NCBI GenBank assembly: GCA_013365325.1
Contig: JABVXV010000452.1
Location: 1 to 39,868 of the forward strand
Source: Dipetalonema caudispina
Taxonomy: Eukaryota > Nematoda > Chromadorea > Rhabditida > Onchocercidae
Direction of reading: 5' to 3'
DNA length: 39,868 nt
The notes beneath the pieces are model-generated. The model searched no databases, was not told the DNA's origin, and worked only from the letters and a program-made list of their open reading frames with translations. This document shows, in pieces, positions 1 through 17,766 of the stretch (within the stretch, counting starts at the first letter, position 1; each line of letters opens with the position of its first letter). A program made the position numbers and the translations under genes.

Positions 1-3854
<3,854 letters not shown>

Positions 3855-3890
3855 ATGGGTGATCAAATGAACAAGGAGCAACAAGAAAGG
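3855..3890 (+). other. tentative first coding exon of the beta-subunit gene
   Basis: ATG at 3855 opens a 12-codon exon reading [12 protein letters not shown], ending at AGG with donor GTTTGT at 3891, the same donor hexamer used by exon 2. It ends in phase 0, which matches the phase-0 acceptor at 17145 (TTTTCCAG, then TTG ATG AAT). A short hydrophilic cytosolic start suits a beta subunit. The cost is a 13.3-kb intron, far longer than the other introns of this gene. The alternatives are that translation starts at ATG 17149 inside exon 2 or in another upstream exon, for example at 12980. Confidence 0.55.
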
Positions 3891-6502
3891 GTTTGTTTTC
3901 TATTACATCCATTTTTTCTTTTTTAAATTAAATAATTTATTTGAAATTTTAATTTTTATGCATAATTTTTGTTTAAAACTGGTTACAATATCTGTCTGTA
4001 TTGTTTATAATTATGCAAATATCATATGGAACAATTTCTCAAAACCATTGCAATCAAAGAATGAACAAAATGTATGAAATATAAAAAATACAATTAATTA
4101 AAGATGGTTGAATTTAAAATTCTACCTGTTAACTTATAAAAGTTTATTTATTAATTTTTAAAAATGTCATATAAGGGTGTTAATTGAATATCAAAAGAAT
4201 TAATTCGTCGTGCTATCGAAGACGATTCATCAAATCGGTGATTGTAAAAAAAAAAAAAAATAATATAATCTGGTATTATATTTCAAACACGCATTATCTT
4301 TAAAAAAAAAAAAGAAAAAAAAATTAAATTTAATCTTATGTGAATGAATATTTGATGATTTAAATAGTATTTTATTGGGAAAATTTTCAGTAAATTTAAA
4401 TCCTATCAATTTCCTATTTTTTGATGATGTATTTACGATATCAAAGTATTGTCCTGTTGGTTTATTACCGTAGAATTTAGATTATTTTCTATATTATTAC
4501 TAATTGTTGGATGGAAAAAAAGAAGTGGAAATAATTTCATTTTAATTAGCAGATATTTTCATATAAGGTAGATAGATTAGCTAGTGTGAAATGAAATCAA
4601 GCGGAAATATGTGGGAGATGCAAACAGGTGAGGAAATTGGAAAAACCAAAGGAGGCGGAAAAGGAAACAAAAAAAAAAAAAAAAAAAAAAAGAAAAACGG
4701 GGAAAATTTGAGAAGGATGCAGTAAAAATGGCATCATCATATTGAATTTCCAAAACGAAACGAAAAAGTGTAACAAATTGTAGGAAGAAGTTAAACGGAC
4801 CAAATTTTTATTCAAAATCGAAGCATTTTTAGTTTTTTTTTTTTCCATTTTTCGTCAAGAAAAATTCATTTTGATTTTCATTTGTTTTAAAAAATATGCT
4901 CTTAAAATGCAATAGGCGAAGTTATTTTGGTAAAATAAACAAACAACGAGAAGGAATGGAATATAAAATAAAAGAATTTTGAGGAAGAGAAATGAGTTGT
5001 TAGTAAGTGTTAGAAATAACGAATAGTTTAGTGATGAAAGAATGGAAAATATGGAAGACAATGTTTCAAGCTATTTTGAATTGAAATAATTTTCTTGTCA
5101 CAGAAAAAAAAAAACAAAAAATCTTCAACATCCAAAAAAAAGGAAATGGGGAAAAAAAAAAAAGGGATGAGAAGGAAAAGAATAACAGCTAAAATTTATA
5201 TTTTAAATTACATAGGCATTTCGCATATATTGCAAAAAGGATAAAGTAAAAATTTCTTATCGATAAATTACATTCTTATGCTTAGCAATTAAATGATTTA
5301 GGCATTTATAAGTGAAAATTTCATAACGAATATTTTGAATTATTATTGATAAAATTAAAATTTTACATTGAATATCAAAAATAGTTAAAATTATAGGAAT
5401 ATATATTTCATTTATGTAATAATATAGTTGATAAAAGCTTTTTTTTCTTTTTTTTTTTTTTTCTTTTCACCCATTTATATTTATTATCACACCTAAAAAG
5501 GTAATGTTAACAATGATTCATTTTCATTATTTGATTATTATTGGATGAGTTGTTTGTATTATTTGGAATATCTATAAATGTTTACATTTTACCCAATTCA
5601 ATATTCTCATCATTCCATTTCCATTTCACATTATTGCTTTTTAATTCAAATGTATGATAGAGAAAATCAAACTTATTTTTTGGCTACTTTTATAAATTTC
5701 ACTTTGAATTTATCATTATATATATGCATTCTGTCAATGTTGATGGTAATACATTTCAATCAAATTAGTTAATTGAAAAATTTAATCCCATAATTTCTCT
5801 CTTTTTTCGTTTTTCGTTTTTTTCTTTTCTTTTTTTCTCCTCTCCACTTCTCTTTTCAATCTCTTCTCAATGTTTAATTTAAAGTAGTAATTTAGAAAAT
5901 AATGCTTACAATTCTCTTTTTGCTATTAATAGAATAAGCAATTAATGGAAAATCTCAAAATCAAATATATATTTTAAAGCATATGTTAACAACAGGTACA
6001 ATGATTATTTCAAAAAGTAATGAAGAAAGTTAAAACTCTTTCAAAATCAACCATTACTAATGGAATTCTTCATGGGGGAGAGAAAAAAGAAAAGAAAAAA
6101 AGGGAAAGAAAAGCAAATAGACTTCTCATTTGATAATGTTAATTGTAAATATAAAATCTATTTTTAAATATTTAAAAAAATTTAGAAATTACAAATTTAT
6201 TGGGATACTATTATACAATACAATACGTACATTTTTCGTTAAATTCTTTTTTTTTTTTCTTTTTCAAATTATGCTTATATGATAGTAATTATATGCATAT
6301 TTTTTAGTTTTTAAATTTCAATATGAAGTATAAATTTTTTCTTAAATTATTCTGATATAAAAAATTAAGTATTAGAATGAGCAATCTATTAAGTGTGATT
6401 GGTGATAATTTTAATTAGGAGTTAATTAGTGATATAGTTATTTGTAAACATTTTCTTAATTTTTATACCATCTATTCTTTAATAATAGTGGTAATAATAA
6501 TA

Positions 6503-6554
<52 letters not shown>

Positions 6555-7462
6555 CATTTTTTTTTCTGATCATCTCTTAATGATCTGTGATAATTTTGCT
6601 GTTTAATTTGTTGACATTTTACAAATTTTAATTTTCGATTTATTATCACATTTTGTATATGAAAGGAAAAAGAAAGATAAAAAAATTGTAAATATACAAA
6701 AATGCATTATTTAATATATTTTATTATGATTTAAAATTTTTAATTACAATCATTGGAAAGGAATAAAAACTAATCAAATAAAAAATTTTAATAGTTCTCG
6801 AAGAAATTTTCAAATTTTAAAAATAATTTTTTACCATTTATTCCTTCCCTTGCTTTTCTTTAAGAAAATATTAGGAATTAATGGAAAGAGATGGGGAGAA
6901 AAAAAATAAAATAAAGTAAAATTCCCACAATGAAAAATACATTTATTTTTGTTTATACAATAAGCAATTATTGAATAACTTATATACATAATTCTATGGG
7001 AAGAAATGATTATTTGATATGAATTAAAATAAAATTACAAAAAAAAAAATTGCTAATATTAATGTTATTCCCATACTTTTTTTTTTTCATAAATATAAAA
7101 TTATGAATTAATTGAGAAAGAAAAAAAAAGGAAAAAATAAAAATAAAAAAAAGAAAGAAAGAGAGAGAGAAAGAGAGAAAGAGAGAGAGAGAAAAAAAAA
7201 AAGTAAAGTAAATGTATAAGTTATTGATTGAAATTTCACTTAAACATTAATGTAATCATTGTTAGCATCCCTTTATGTTGTAAAAACGAACAGCTGAGCT
7301 AATTTATAAAATCATCCATCCATCCATCCATCCATCCATCTATCCATCCATCCATCCATCCATCCATCCATCCATCCATCCATCCATCTATCTATCTATC
7401 CAACTATCCATCTATCCATCTATCTATCTATCCAACTATCCATCTATCCATCTATCTATCTA

Positions 7463-7561
<99 letters not shown>

Positions 7562-8489
7562 CACCTATCCATCTATCCATCCATCCAACCAACCCAACCA
7601 ACCAACCCAACCAATCAACAAACCAACAAACCATCAAATTTATTCTTTTTAGTCTACTATTAGTTGTTGTTGTTGTTGTTGTTGTTGTAGTAGTAGTGGT
7701 AGTTAGTAATAGGCTTATTCCATTTGTATTTTTCACTCACTCTCTCTCTATCTCTCTCTCTCTTCATCTTTTTAATCCAATGGTTCCAATCGTTTAATTT
7801 TACTCCTTATGTTTTTTTTTTTTTTTTTTTTTCTCTCTTCTTTTGTTTCTTTTTCATTTCTCATTTGTTATCCTTATCATTTATCATTTCTTTTTTTTCA
7901 TTCTCACAATTTTTACTTATTCTATACTTTTTATTCATTGAAAAAGAAATAAAAATTTTTTTTTTGAAATTTTTCAAATTGAATTTAAATCCATTTAATA
8001 TATTTTTTTTTTTTTTTTGTTGATAATTAATAGATTTTTCCTTCATTTTATTGATTAGTTAGTAATAAGAAAAATTAAAATAAGTAATTGGTAGTAAATT
8101 TTAAGTTATCCGATAGAGAGAGAGGGGGAGGGGGGAAGTTAGAAGGAAAAGAAGGACAGATGGATAGATTCATTCTCTCTCTCTCTCTCTATTTTCATTC
8201 ATTGTAAAAAAAAATAGCTAGAAAGGGAGAGAGAGAGAGGAGAGAAGGAATGAAAGTGTGAAATTTCAGAAAAATGATAAAAGAAGTAAGGCAAAATATT
8301 AGGAAAGAATTTTGTCGAACAAATAACAAAGACAACAATTAAGACAAACTAATCTATCTAACAGGTGTCATTAACTTATCGATAAGCTATTGATTATTAT
8401 TATTATTATTATTAAATAATATTCCTTTCATCTGTTGTTTATTCATTTTTTTTTTTTTTTTTTGAAACTTTTTTTCTCTTTTTATTAAT

Positions 8490-8533
<44 letters not shown>

Positions 8534-10127
8534 TTGATGAGAAATTGTTGAAATATTTTTATATACAAATTAAATCTTATCATCTTTCTTATATCATATC
8601 ATATTTCACAGGATAATCATGATAAATGTGACATTTAGGTTGCAAAATTCTCGAATATAATGATGATAATAATAGAAAGGATAGGCCTGGTTAAGTAATG
8701 TACATTTTATCACATTTCTTATCATGATAAATGTGATATTCTGATTGTAAAGTTTATGATTATGATAATGATAAGAGGATATATTGTTTTATAATAAACA
8801 TTAAAAGTTACTACAAATAATCATATTACTAATTATTTATTGATAGCATGAATGAATAATGTATAAAATAGTAATAAGAATTATTAAGTTTTAATTTGAA
8901 TATTTTATTAATAAGACTATGATTAAGTGTCAAAAAAAAAAATTCAAAACATTTCAATGGCAATATTGGTTACATTCTGATTTTAATTTTTCCTGCAAAT
9001 TGGCTATACCATTATTTAAATTATTTTTGGACATTTAAATCAAATTATTATTCAAACTTAAAATTCCTGTATATTATTTAAATAATGCATTTTTTTTTTT
9101 TTTACCCTAATTACTCATTTTAATCAATTTTATTGATTAAAACTTATAGTAATGTGATTTCCTACCATATCTATCTACTTCCTTTTATGAAAAGAATTAT
9201 TTGTTCTAATTGAAAATTACAAATTCTACTAAATTTATTTAGTCAATTTTTGAAAATATTTGAGATTTTTTTTTTTTTTTTTCAACTGTATTAAAAAATA
9301 ATTAAGATATTATTATGTTAAGGAATGTAAAATAGATTAATGAAACATGAAATTTTGAACAATATCAGAATTTAAAAAAAAAAAAAAACAGTTTCCTGCA
9401 CATTTAGTTCATTTCTAATTTTTTTTTTTTTTTTTTTTTTTTTGTAAAATAAAGGAACACAGACATACAAAACCATGTATAGATAAAAAAAATGGTTTAA
9501 AAATTGATTGATAATATGGTATGGTTGATTACATCGATCATACCAATGATTTCATTTTATTAGGAAATACTTGCAAATGAATAAATAAAAAAATAAATTG
9601 ATGTAATGTACAAGAAGAAATATTTTTCTAATTTTTTTTTTTTAATCTATTTCAGATATATGATATTTTTAAAATAAAAATTTATAATCTTTTTAATTTA
9701 CAATGTATCATCATACATACATACATATCTTCTTCCATTTCATTTCATTTCTTTTACATTTGATTTCATTCCTATATCGAATTATCCATCTATTTCATTC
9801 TAGATTCTTTTTTGCCTTTCCCATATTAAATTATCCATTTTATTTCATTCCATTTCTTTCACATACTAAATTTATCCATTCCATCATTTCTTTCGCATAT
9901 TGAATTATTATGATAAAAGTATGAGAAAGATGAATTTGCATTGATGATAGCTATAAAATTTCTCGCACTTACGTTCCATTTTATTCATTCCATCATTTTA
10001 ATGTAATTCATGCATGAATTTATTTGTTTATAGTTGCTATATTTATTTAATTTCACAATTTTTCTTCATTTACATTCATTTATATGAAATTTTTAAAATT
10101 AATTTAAGAAATATATATTTGAATTTT

Positions 10128-10161
<34 letters not shown>

Positions 10162-10889
10162 TCCATTCATTTTTAATAATTCCAAGTATATATATATATA
10201 TATATTTTAAACATTCCTTGTATTTTGCATCATAATGAATAATTATCAAACAATGAATCATATATAGTGTATGTTCATTTTAAATTCATTTTCTATTTTG
10301 ATTCATTTTATTTTCTTTTCATTTTATTTCGCAACAATTTAAATCTAATGGCTAGTAAAAAGTCTTTTTTTTTAATTTAATTATTTTATTCTTAGCAAAT
10401 ATTAAATACAAATAAATATGATGAATAGATATCATTGAGTAATAATTTGATAAAATAAATTTCTATCACTTTTTATGGTATATATTGTGAATTTACCTTA
10501 ATCTATCATTCATCTAATTAAATGTAAATTTTGTTAATTTACAATTCTGCATGAAACATGTAAAATGTTACACAATTACGAGAAGAAATGTTGTAAAATA
10601 AATGAATTACACAAATTTTAAATTAATTTAATCACAAAAATGATATGTATTAAAATGATGAAAAAATTTTTAACATATCTCAATTACTATATCCAAATTG
10701 AATTATTTACTGATTCATATTTCTTTTTTTCTTTTTTCCCTTTTTTTTTTCTTTTGTCACAATCGTTAATATTTCAAATAGCTATTTTAATTCTTTTCAA
10801 TCGTTTAAATCAAACCATCAAGTATGTAACATGAGGCATATATTTCATAAACGAAATGTTCGGTAGCAGTTAGTCATTTTTCTTCTTTT

Positions 10890-10923
<34 letters not shown>

Positions 10924-11632
10924 AAATTAAAAACAGTCATTTTGAAATGTATTAATTCTTAAATTTTTTTTACATATTTCCACAAAGGTTAAGTAAAATT
11001 CTACTACAAACATACATATAATTATAAAATATAATTTTAACCTTATCTTAATGTTATTTATCATTGTTTTTATTTTCATGTTTTTTTTTCATCTGTTCTT
11101 CTTTCAACGGTTTAATTAATTAATTTATTTTTTTTTGTTTTTTGGAGGCAAGAAAAAAAAAATGAAATATTAAGTTGAAGTATTTTAAAATTTATATGTA
11201 TCATTAATAAAGTATAAAATAATACATAGAAATATGAATGATTGAATGATTGTTAGACGAATAAAATACAAAATAAAATAAGGATGGATGAACTTATAAT
11301 ATAATTTTATCACGTTGAAAAGCATTTTCTTGTTTTAAAAATTTTTACAGAAATTTTACACGTGTAATTAAATTTGCAATAATTTTAATAAAATTATTGC
11401 AAATTTAATGATATTATTTAATGGGATTTTTTTCAAAATTTTGTTTAGATATATATGAAATATAGGTGCAATTAGCACAATTTTTTTTTTTTTTTTTCGA
11501 CAAATTATACATTTTTTGTTATTTACTAATAATTATTTTAATAAATATGATATACGCGAACTTTTGACCTATAATACTATGATATATAAATTGGGTAATT
11601 AGTATTAATGTGACAGTTGCTATGCTTATTAG

Positions 11633-11663
<31 letters not shown>

Positions 11664-12376
11664 TTTTTTAGAGCTATTAATCGTCTTATGCTAAAGATAA
11701 TCATTTATTATGTCTGAATTGATGAGCTATTATTATTTCAAAAATTGGAAGGAATAAGTTTGAATTAAATTCAATATCATTAATACTAATTATTCATGTA
11801 AAAGTAAGATATTAGCTGTTTCATTAATCACAATGCATTCTTAATTCACAAAAAATTTGAATCCGATTAACAAATTTTAAATTATCCTTCTGATAACATA
11901 ATTGTTGTAGAATTTATTCCCAAATAATTTATTCGCTAAATACTTTAGCAATATGAGAAATTTCATGACTTTTATCATTTTTGCATAATTGCGCTTATCT
12001 GATGTATAACATGCAAATTTGTAAAAGGTAATAATTATTATGTTAAATTTTAAAAATTATCATACTGATAAACATAATTTTTTTAATATAAAATATGATA
12101 TTTAAAAAAAGTAGAGCATTAGTTCGTTTTTTTTTTTTTTTTTTTTCTTCTCATACAAGAGTATAAGTATATATTTAAATTTAATAATCTTTTCTTTTTT
12201 ACAAATGTAACAAATTATCATGTATATCATATTTTTAAAATATAATAATTTAGCATTGAAATTATTATTACTATCATAGATGAATTAGATAATTGATTAA
12301 ATAAATGAATAAATTATTTTCATAATATTTCAATTTTTCTCTTTTTTTTTCAAAAATTTTTTCATAATTATGGAAG

Positions 12377-12408
<32 letters not shown>

Positions 12409-12920
12409 AAAGCGAAAGAAAGCAAAGCTTTTTTGAATGGATGAAATATTTTCTCATCTAAAACACTAAATTCTTTTCCATTTCATCCACTTTTCTTTTC
12501 CCTTATAAAAATTTTTATTTTATTTTACTTTTTTTTTTTTTTTTTTTTTCTATTTCCTCTTCAAATATGCTAAATGATATTTGTAATATACAAGAAGGCT
12601 TGCATGAAGAAGACGAAAATCTTATGCAAATTTATGTAAAATTTTTTTTTTTTTTATGGAAAAAATTTAGGATAAAAAGAAAGAAAAGTAGAACATTAGT
12701 TCGTTTTTATTTTTATAAAAAGTATAAGTGTACATTTAAATTTGAATATTTATTTTGTGTACACGTACGTGTTACACGTGTAATGTATATATGAATGAGA
12801 TAAGAAAGTTTGTTTCATTAATGAAGTTAACACATAACTATTCTATATTTGAATGGAAAAAAAATGATTAGAAAGAGTTGTATTGAGAATGAAAAATTTG
12901 GGTAGATCTTTTTAGGTTTC

Positions 12921-12959
<39 letters not shown>

Positions 12960-13813
12960 TAGAAAGTATCCAAAAATAGATGGCGCGCAATGGATGGATG
13001 GATGAATGTATCGTTGTCAAAGGCAAGCGATCGGTCCCAATCTTGTTTCCGCAATGTCATCGTCTCGGGAAGGACAAGAAGATGGATGGATGGGTATGGT
13101 AGATGGGACGGGAAAGATGAAAAGGGTTGGTTAGGATAGGGTTAGAGACGGGGTAAAACTTTACGAAAATTCGGATCGTTAACAGTAATTGTCTGCTCGG
13201 GGTCATAGTGCATCTTTCATTTGAAATTACAAAGAGTACCACCAAATGTGATTGTTTTTAACCTACAATTTTGGTCGGTCTATCTTTCTCTCATCTTCGT
13301 TGTCTTTTTATATTCAATTCATATTTCCACTTATTATTCCCTGACCTCATCTGTTCTTTTTCTTTTTTTTTCTTGACCTTTCCCTCCATTTCTTTAATCT
13401 CAACATCATCATACAACACTTCACTCTTATTTCATTTTATTACATTATTTAGCAATAGGAAGGGATACATTCATTCGTCATTCATTATAATATTTGCAAT
13501 TTTCATAATTTATTCTTCTAAAATGACACATATTAAAGTTAGTATTTTCGTATAAATTTAAATTTTAAAAAATTGTAACATTTTTTTTTTTATTTTTTAA
13601 TTTTTAAATTAATTTAAACTTAAACTTGAAATTTTTTTTTCACATAATTTTTATAAAAATTTTGATGAAAATTACATAAAGTATGAAAATGTCTTCTACT
13701 TTTTCCTCTCACTTTTATTTTATTCTATTCTATTTATAATCTTAAATTTTCATATCATAGGAAGATAGCTGATAGCTTAGTAGTGTATCTGTCTGTCTGT
13801 CTATGTGGGTGTG

Positions 13814-13850
<37 letters not shown>

Positions 13851-13891
13851 ATTTGTCTGTGTGTGTTTGTTTGTATGTGTATATTTGTGTA

Positions 13892-13933
<42 letters not shown>

Positions 13934-16893
13934 TGTGTGTGTCTGTTGTATGAAGTTATTTAATTCATTGGATGAAACTTCTTTTACACTAATCACTATC
14001 AAAATTTCATGTTATCCATTTAATATCATCAAATTGTAATGCATTTTAGTTGTAAAATCTAAATTTCATTTTTCTACATTACTACTATTATATTCAATTG
14101 ATATTGTCGGTATCCGTTTTTGTTCTTTTCATTTCGTATTAGTTTTTTCTTATATATGACATTTTTCGGATAGACGAACAATTAAAGTTTTTTTTTTTTT
14201 TTTTTTTTCCTTTTTCACAATATAAAAATGCCGCTATTTTGCTTCCGATATGGGGTATTCTTTTACATTTTTGTGAAATGATGATAGAATGAGAGGGAAA
14301 TATTAGTTAAAAACATACATTGTCAATCCTTTTCTTTTATCAATTTTTTTTTTTTAAAACATATTCCTTATTGATCGATTTTTCTTCTTATTTCATCGTT
14401 TTTCTAAAATGGACAAAAATTTAACAACCATTCTTCATAATGAAAATCCCAAGAGAAAAATTCTTATAGTAAATTTTAGCTCATCTATGTTTTTATGAAA
14501 AAAAAAAAAAAATCTTTTCCAATACTTTTTTTTTTTCTTTTTACAAAAAATATTAAAGTTTTATTTTTTTTTTTTTTTTTTTTTTTTATAGAAATTAAAA
14601 GAAAAAGTTTTTTTTTTTTTTTGATTTCATTTAAATATTATTGTTAATTTTGTAAATTTTTTTTAATAAAAATTTATTCATTAAATTGCTCAAAAAATTT
14701 TTGAATTTATTTCATTTTATCTTTTAGTTTTTTTGATATTATTTCAACATTTTTCTATCTTATCTTATCATAACTTTTATAAACTTCCAAAATGATATTA
14801 TTATTTTTCCATTTCATAAATTTTTGCTCATCTGTAATAACTTTGCATGAAAATTTCATTGATATATTTGAGAAAGGTTAACTTTTACTTACTCAAAAAC
14901 TCATTTATCGATATTCATAATTTATATTTTATCATTTGTTATACTCATACTAATCACTTCTACTCATTTTATCCTTTCATTTATGCTTAATTATACGATT
15001 TAATTACATGTTATGATAAATGTAAGAAAGACTGAATGATTTATAAATATCAGCTAAATAATTAATACAAATTATCAATTTTTTTTTTTTGTCTTTTTTA
15101 ATGAAAAAAAAAAAACCCTAAATGATTATCGTTTACCGAATAAAATTTCCATTTACATTAATTTCATTTCAATCCGTTTACTTCAAAAAATAATAAAAAT
15201 TTTCATATATTTTTATTAAATTTATTCTAAATGAAGAAAAAATGATATCAATAGTTATATAATATAATTAATGATAATCTCAAGCTATGCTAATTTGAAT
15301 GGATAACATTGTACTAGTAAAATTTCACTAGTTTTTCGAATATCACAATTTTCACATCTTCAAGAATTGTTCGTAATACTAATGGTTCATTATCCTCTCT
15401 TACTATTTGACTTAGCTTAGCTTAATTTTGCTTAACTTAACTTAACTTACGCTTCAAAAAAAAAAAAAAAAAAAATGTTCCATCTATTATTTTTCACTAT
15501 TCCTTTACACATAACATCTTTATTTATTTATTTATTTTTTTTTCTATTTTCAAGTTATCAAATTTACTCTTCAAATCATGCTAACTTGTCTTAATTCTAT
15601 CTCTATAAATCTATGAAAATTATCCCCAACCATTGCTTTATTATTACTAGGCCAATTTAATATATATATATATGTTGTTCAATTTTCAATTCAATAAAGC
15701 TTTAGTTTAGTGAAGCTATCTAACATAGTCATTCATCCTTTTAAAGCTTCAAGCATTATTTTCTAAAGGATAAAAGAATCTTACATTGATTACTTTTAAA
15801 CATATTCATTTTTGATCAATTTCTTAAACTTTTTTTTTTTTTATCACACACACATACACACAGACAGACAGACACAGACTAAGCAATGTGTATATTTTTT
15901 TTTTATTGTTTTATGTTTTAATAAATAAAAAAGATTTAATAAAAAGAATTTAAAGAGGAATATTATAGTAATTTATTTGTAAGATAATTTAATTATACTT
16001 ATATAATTTAATGAAATTCTTTAAAATATGTCAAAAATAATGATGAAATAATGGAGAGGAAGAAGTGAAGGAATGAAAAGAAAAAAAAAAAGATTCTAAA
16101 AACGATTATAATTTAATTAATATTAATTCATTATCTTTTTTTTTTTTTTTCCCTTTCATTATAAATATATATATACATGTATATGAGATTGAAATTTTAA
16201 AATATTATTTATTTCCTAATCAATTGTTTGATTAGCTTTTTTTTTTATTTCTATTCTTTTGATTTTAATGCTTTTCATGATGATTGTTAATATGAAGTTT
16301 ATAGTTTTTTTTTTGAATTCAATTCATTCATTCATAACATCATCATTTATTTAATCTATATGAAAAAAAAAAGTTAATATTTAAAAAAAAAAAAAAGGAA
16401 ATGGAAAAGAAAGAAAGAACAATCATTTTTCAATGATTGTTAAAAGAAAAAAAGCAATCGGTTACATAGCTGTGTTACAGAGAATTTTTCACTTTTTTAA
16501 ACTTCAATTTGTTTTCCTTTTCATTTTATTTTTTATTTTTTTTTTTTCTACTTCTTCTTTTCATCTTTTCCTTTCTTTTTTTTTTCTTTCTTTCTGTAAT
16601 TTTTTTTTTTTTCTAAAGAAAGAGAAAAAGAGAGAAAGAGAGAAAGGAAGAGAAAAAAAGTAAACGATAAAAGGAAAAAAATATTTCAATTGATTATATT
16701 ACAGGCGTAGTTTTTTTTTTTTTTTTCGAACGTCAATATATTATTATATTTGTTAAATAATATGAAAATAACACCCTTTTTTTTTCTTTTTCCCTCCTTT
16801 ACTTAATTTTTTATGATGAAAAAAAAAATTTTCAAATTTTATAATTTATATGAAAAATTTAGAAATTTTTTTTTTTTTTTTTTTAAAATATAT

Positions 16894-16929
<36 letters not shown>

Positions 16930-17719
16930 TGAATGATTGTATAGTTCTCTTTCTTTTTTCACATATTATTATTATTATTATTATTTATATTTAATTTTAT
17001 ATATAATATATATTTAAATATCTGTAATATTAAAAAAAAATTATTTTCCAAGAAAAGAAATCGATGATTGTCTTATAATAATATCAATTTTGTATAATTC
17101 ATTTTATTTGCTTCATTGCATTCCATTATTTTTTTTTTTTTCCAGTTGATGAATGGTCGTGGTAAGGCAAACGGAGCGGTGGGCGATCAAACTTTCTCAA
17201 AATTTCTTTTCAATAAAGATAAGGGCACATGCCTGGGACGAACAGCTAAATCATGGGGTTTGTTCTTTTTTTTTTTAAACTTTCAAATTTTATTTTTTTA
17301 TTTTTTTTTTACAATTTATCAATTTATTTAGTAATTATTATTATCAATAGTAAAAGTAATTGATAAAATTTCATTTGCAATTAAGATAATAGTATATGAT
17401 ATAATAGATGATTTTTTTTTATTGATCATTTTTATAATTATCTTTAAAAATGGATAATTTTAATAGTTTTGAGTTATTATAATGATTGTAACAGATTTAT
17501 TTTATTGTAAATTTTTTCAATATTTAGTAATTATCATGAAAAAAAAAAAAAAAAATTCGAAGGATTAATAGTGTTTTATGATTGTTTGATATAGTTAAAT
17601 AATTATATGTTAAATATAATTGTACATAAATTTTTCAAATAATTGGTATAATATTTTCCATCAAAAACATTTTATCCTTTAATTGAATATGTTAGTTTAA
17701 CTATCGTTGACAATAATTT

Positions 17720-17766
<47 letters not shown>

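Larger units (their letters stand above)
3891..17145 (+). other. putative 13.3-kb first intron of the beta-subunit gene
   Basis: No conserved coding exon was found in this stretch on either strand. It consists of AT-rich DNA with poly-T/poly-A runs, di-, tri- and tetranucleotide arrays, short degenerate duplications, and one CpG-richer segment at about 12,965-13,250. If exon 1 at 3855 is wrong, most of this is intergenic or promoter DNA instead. Confidence 0.5.

Noticed and set aside
11090..11130. GGTTTAATTAATTAA, which resembles the start of the nematode SL1 spliced leader
   Set aside because: Only the first bases agree; the rest of the 22-nt leader, the donor and an Sm site are absent.
12567..12794. 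75-codon plus-strand frame in the long intron
   Set aside because: Lys/Phe-rich and crosses an old duplication and poly-T; its end merely reads through the E-box palindromes. No family recognised.
13742..14039. Cys/Val-rich plus frame and Thr/His-rich minus frame
   Set aside because: Translations of the GT array with no flanking splice logic or family similarity.
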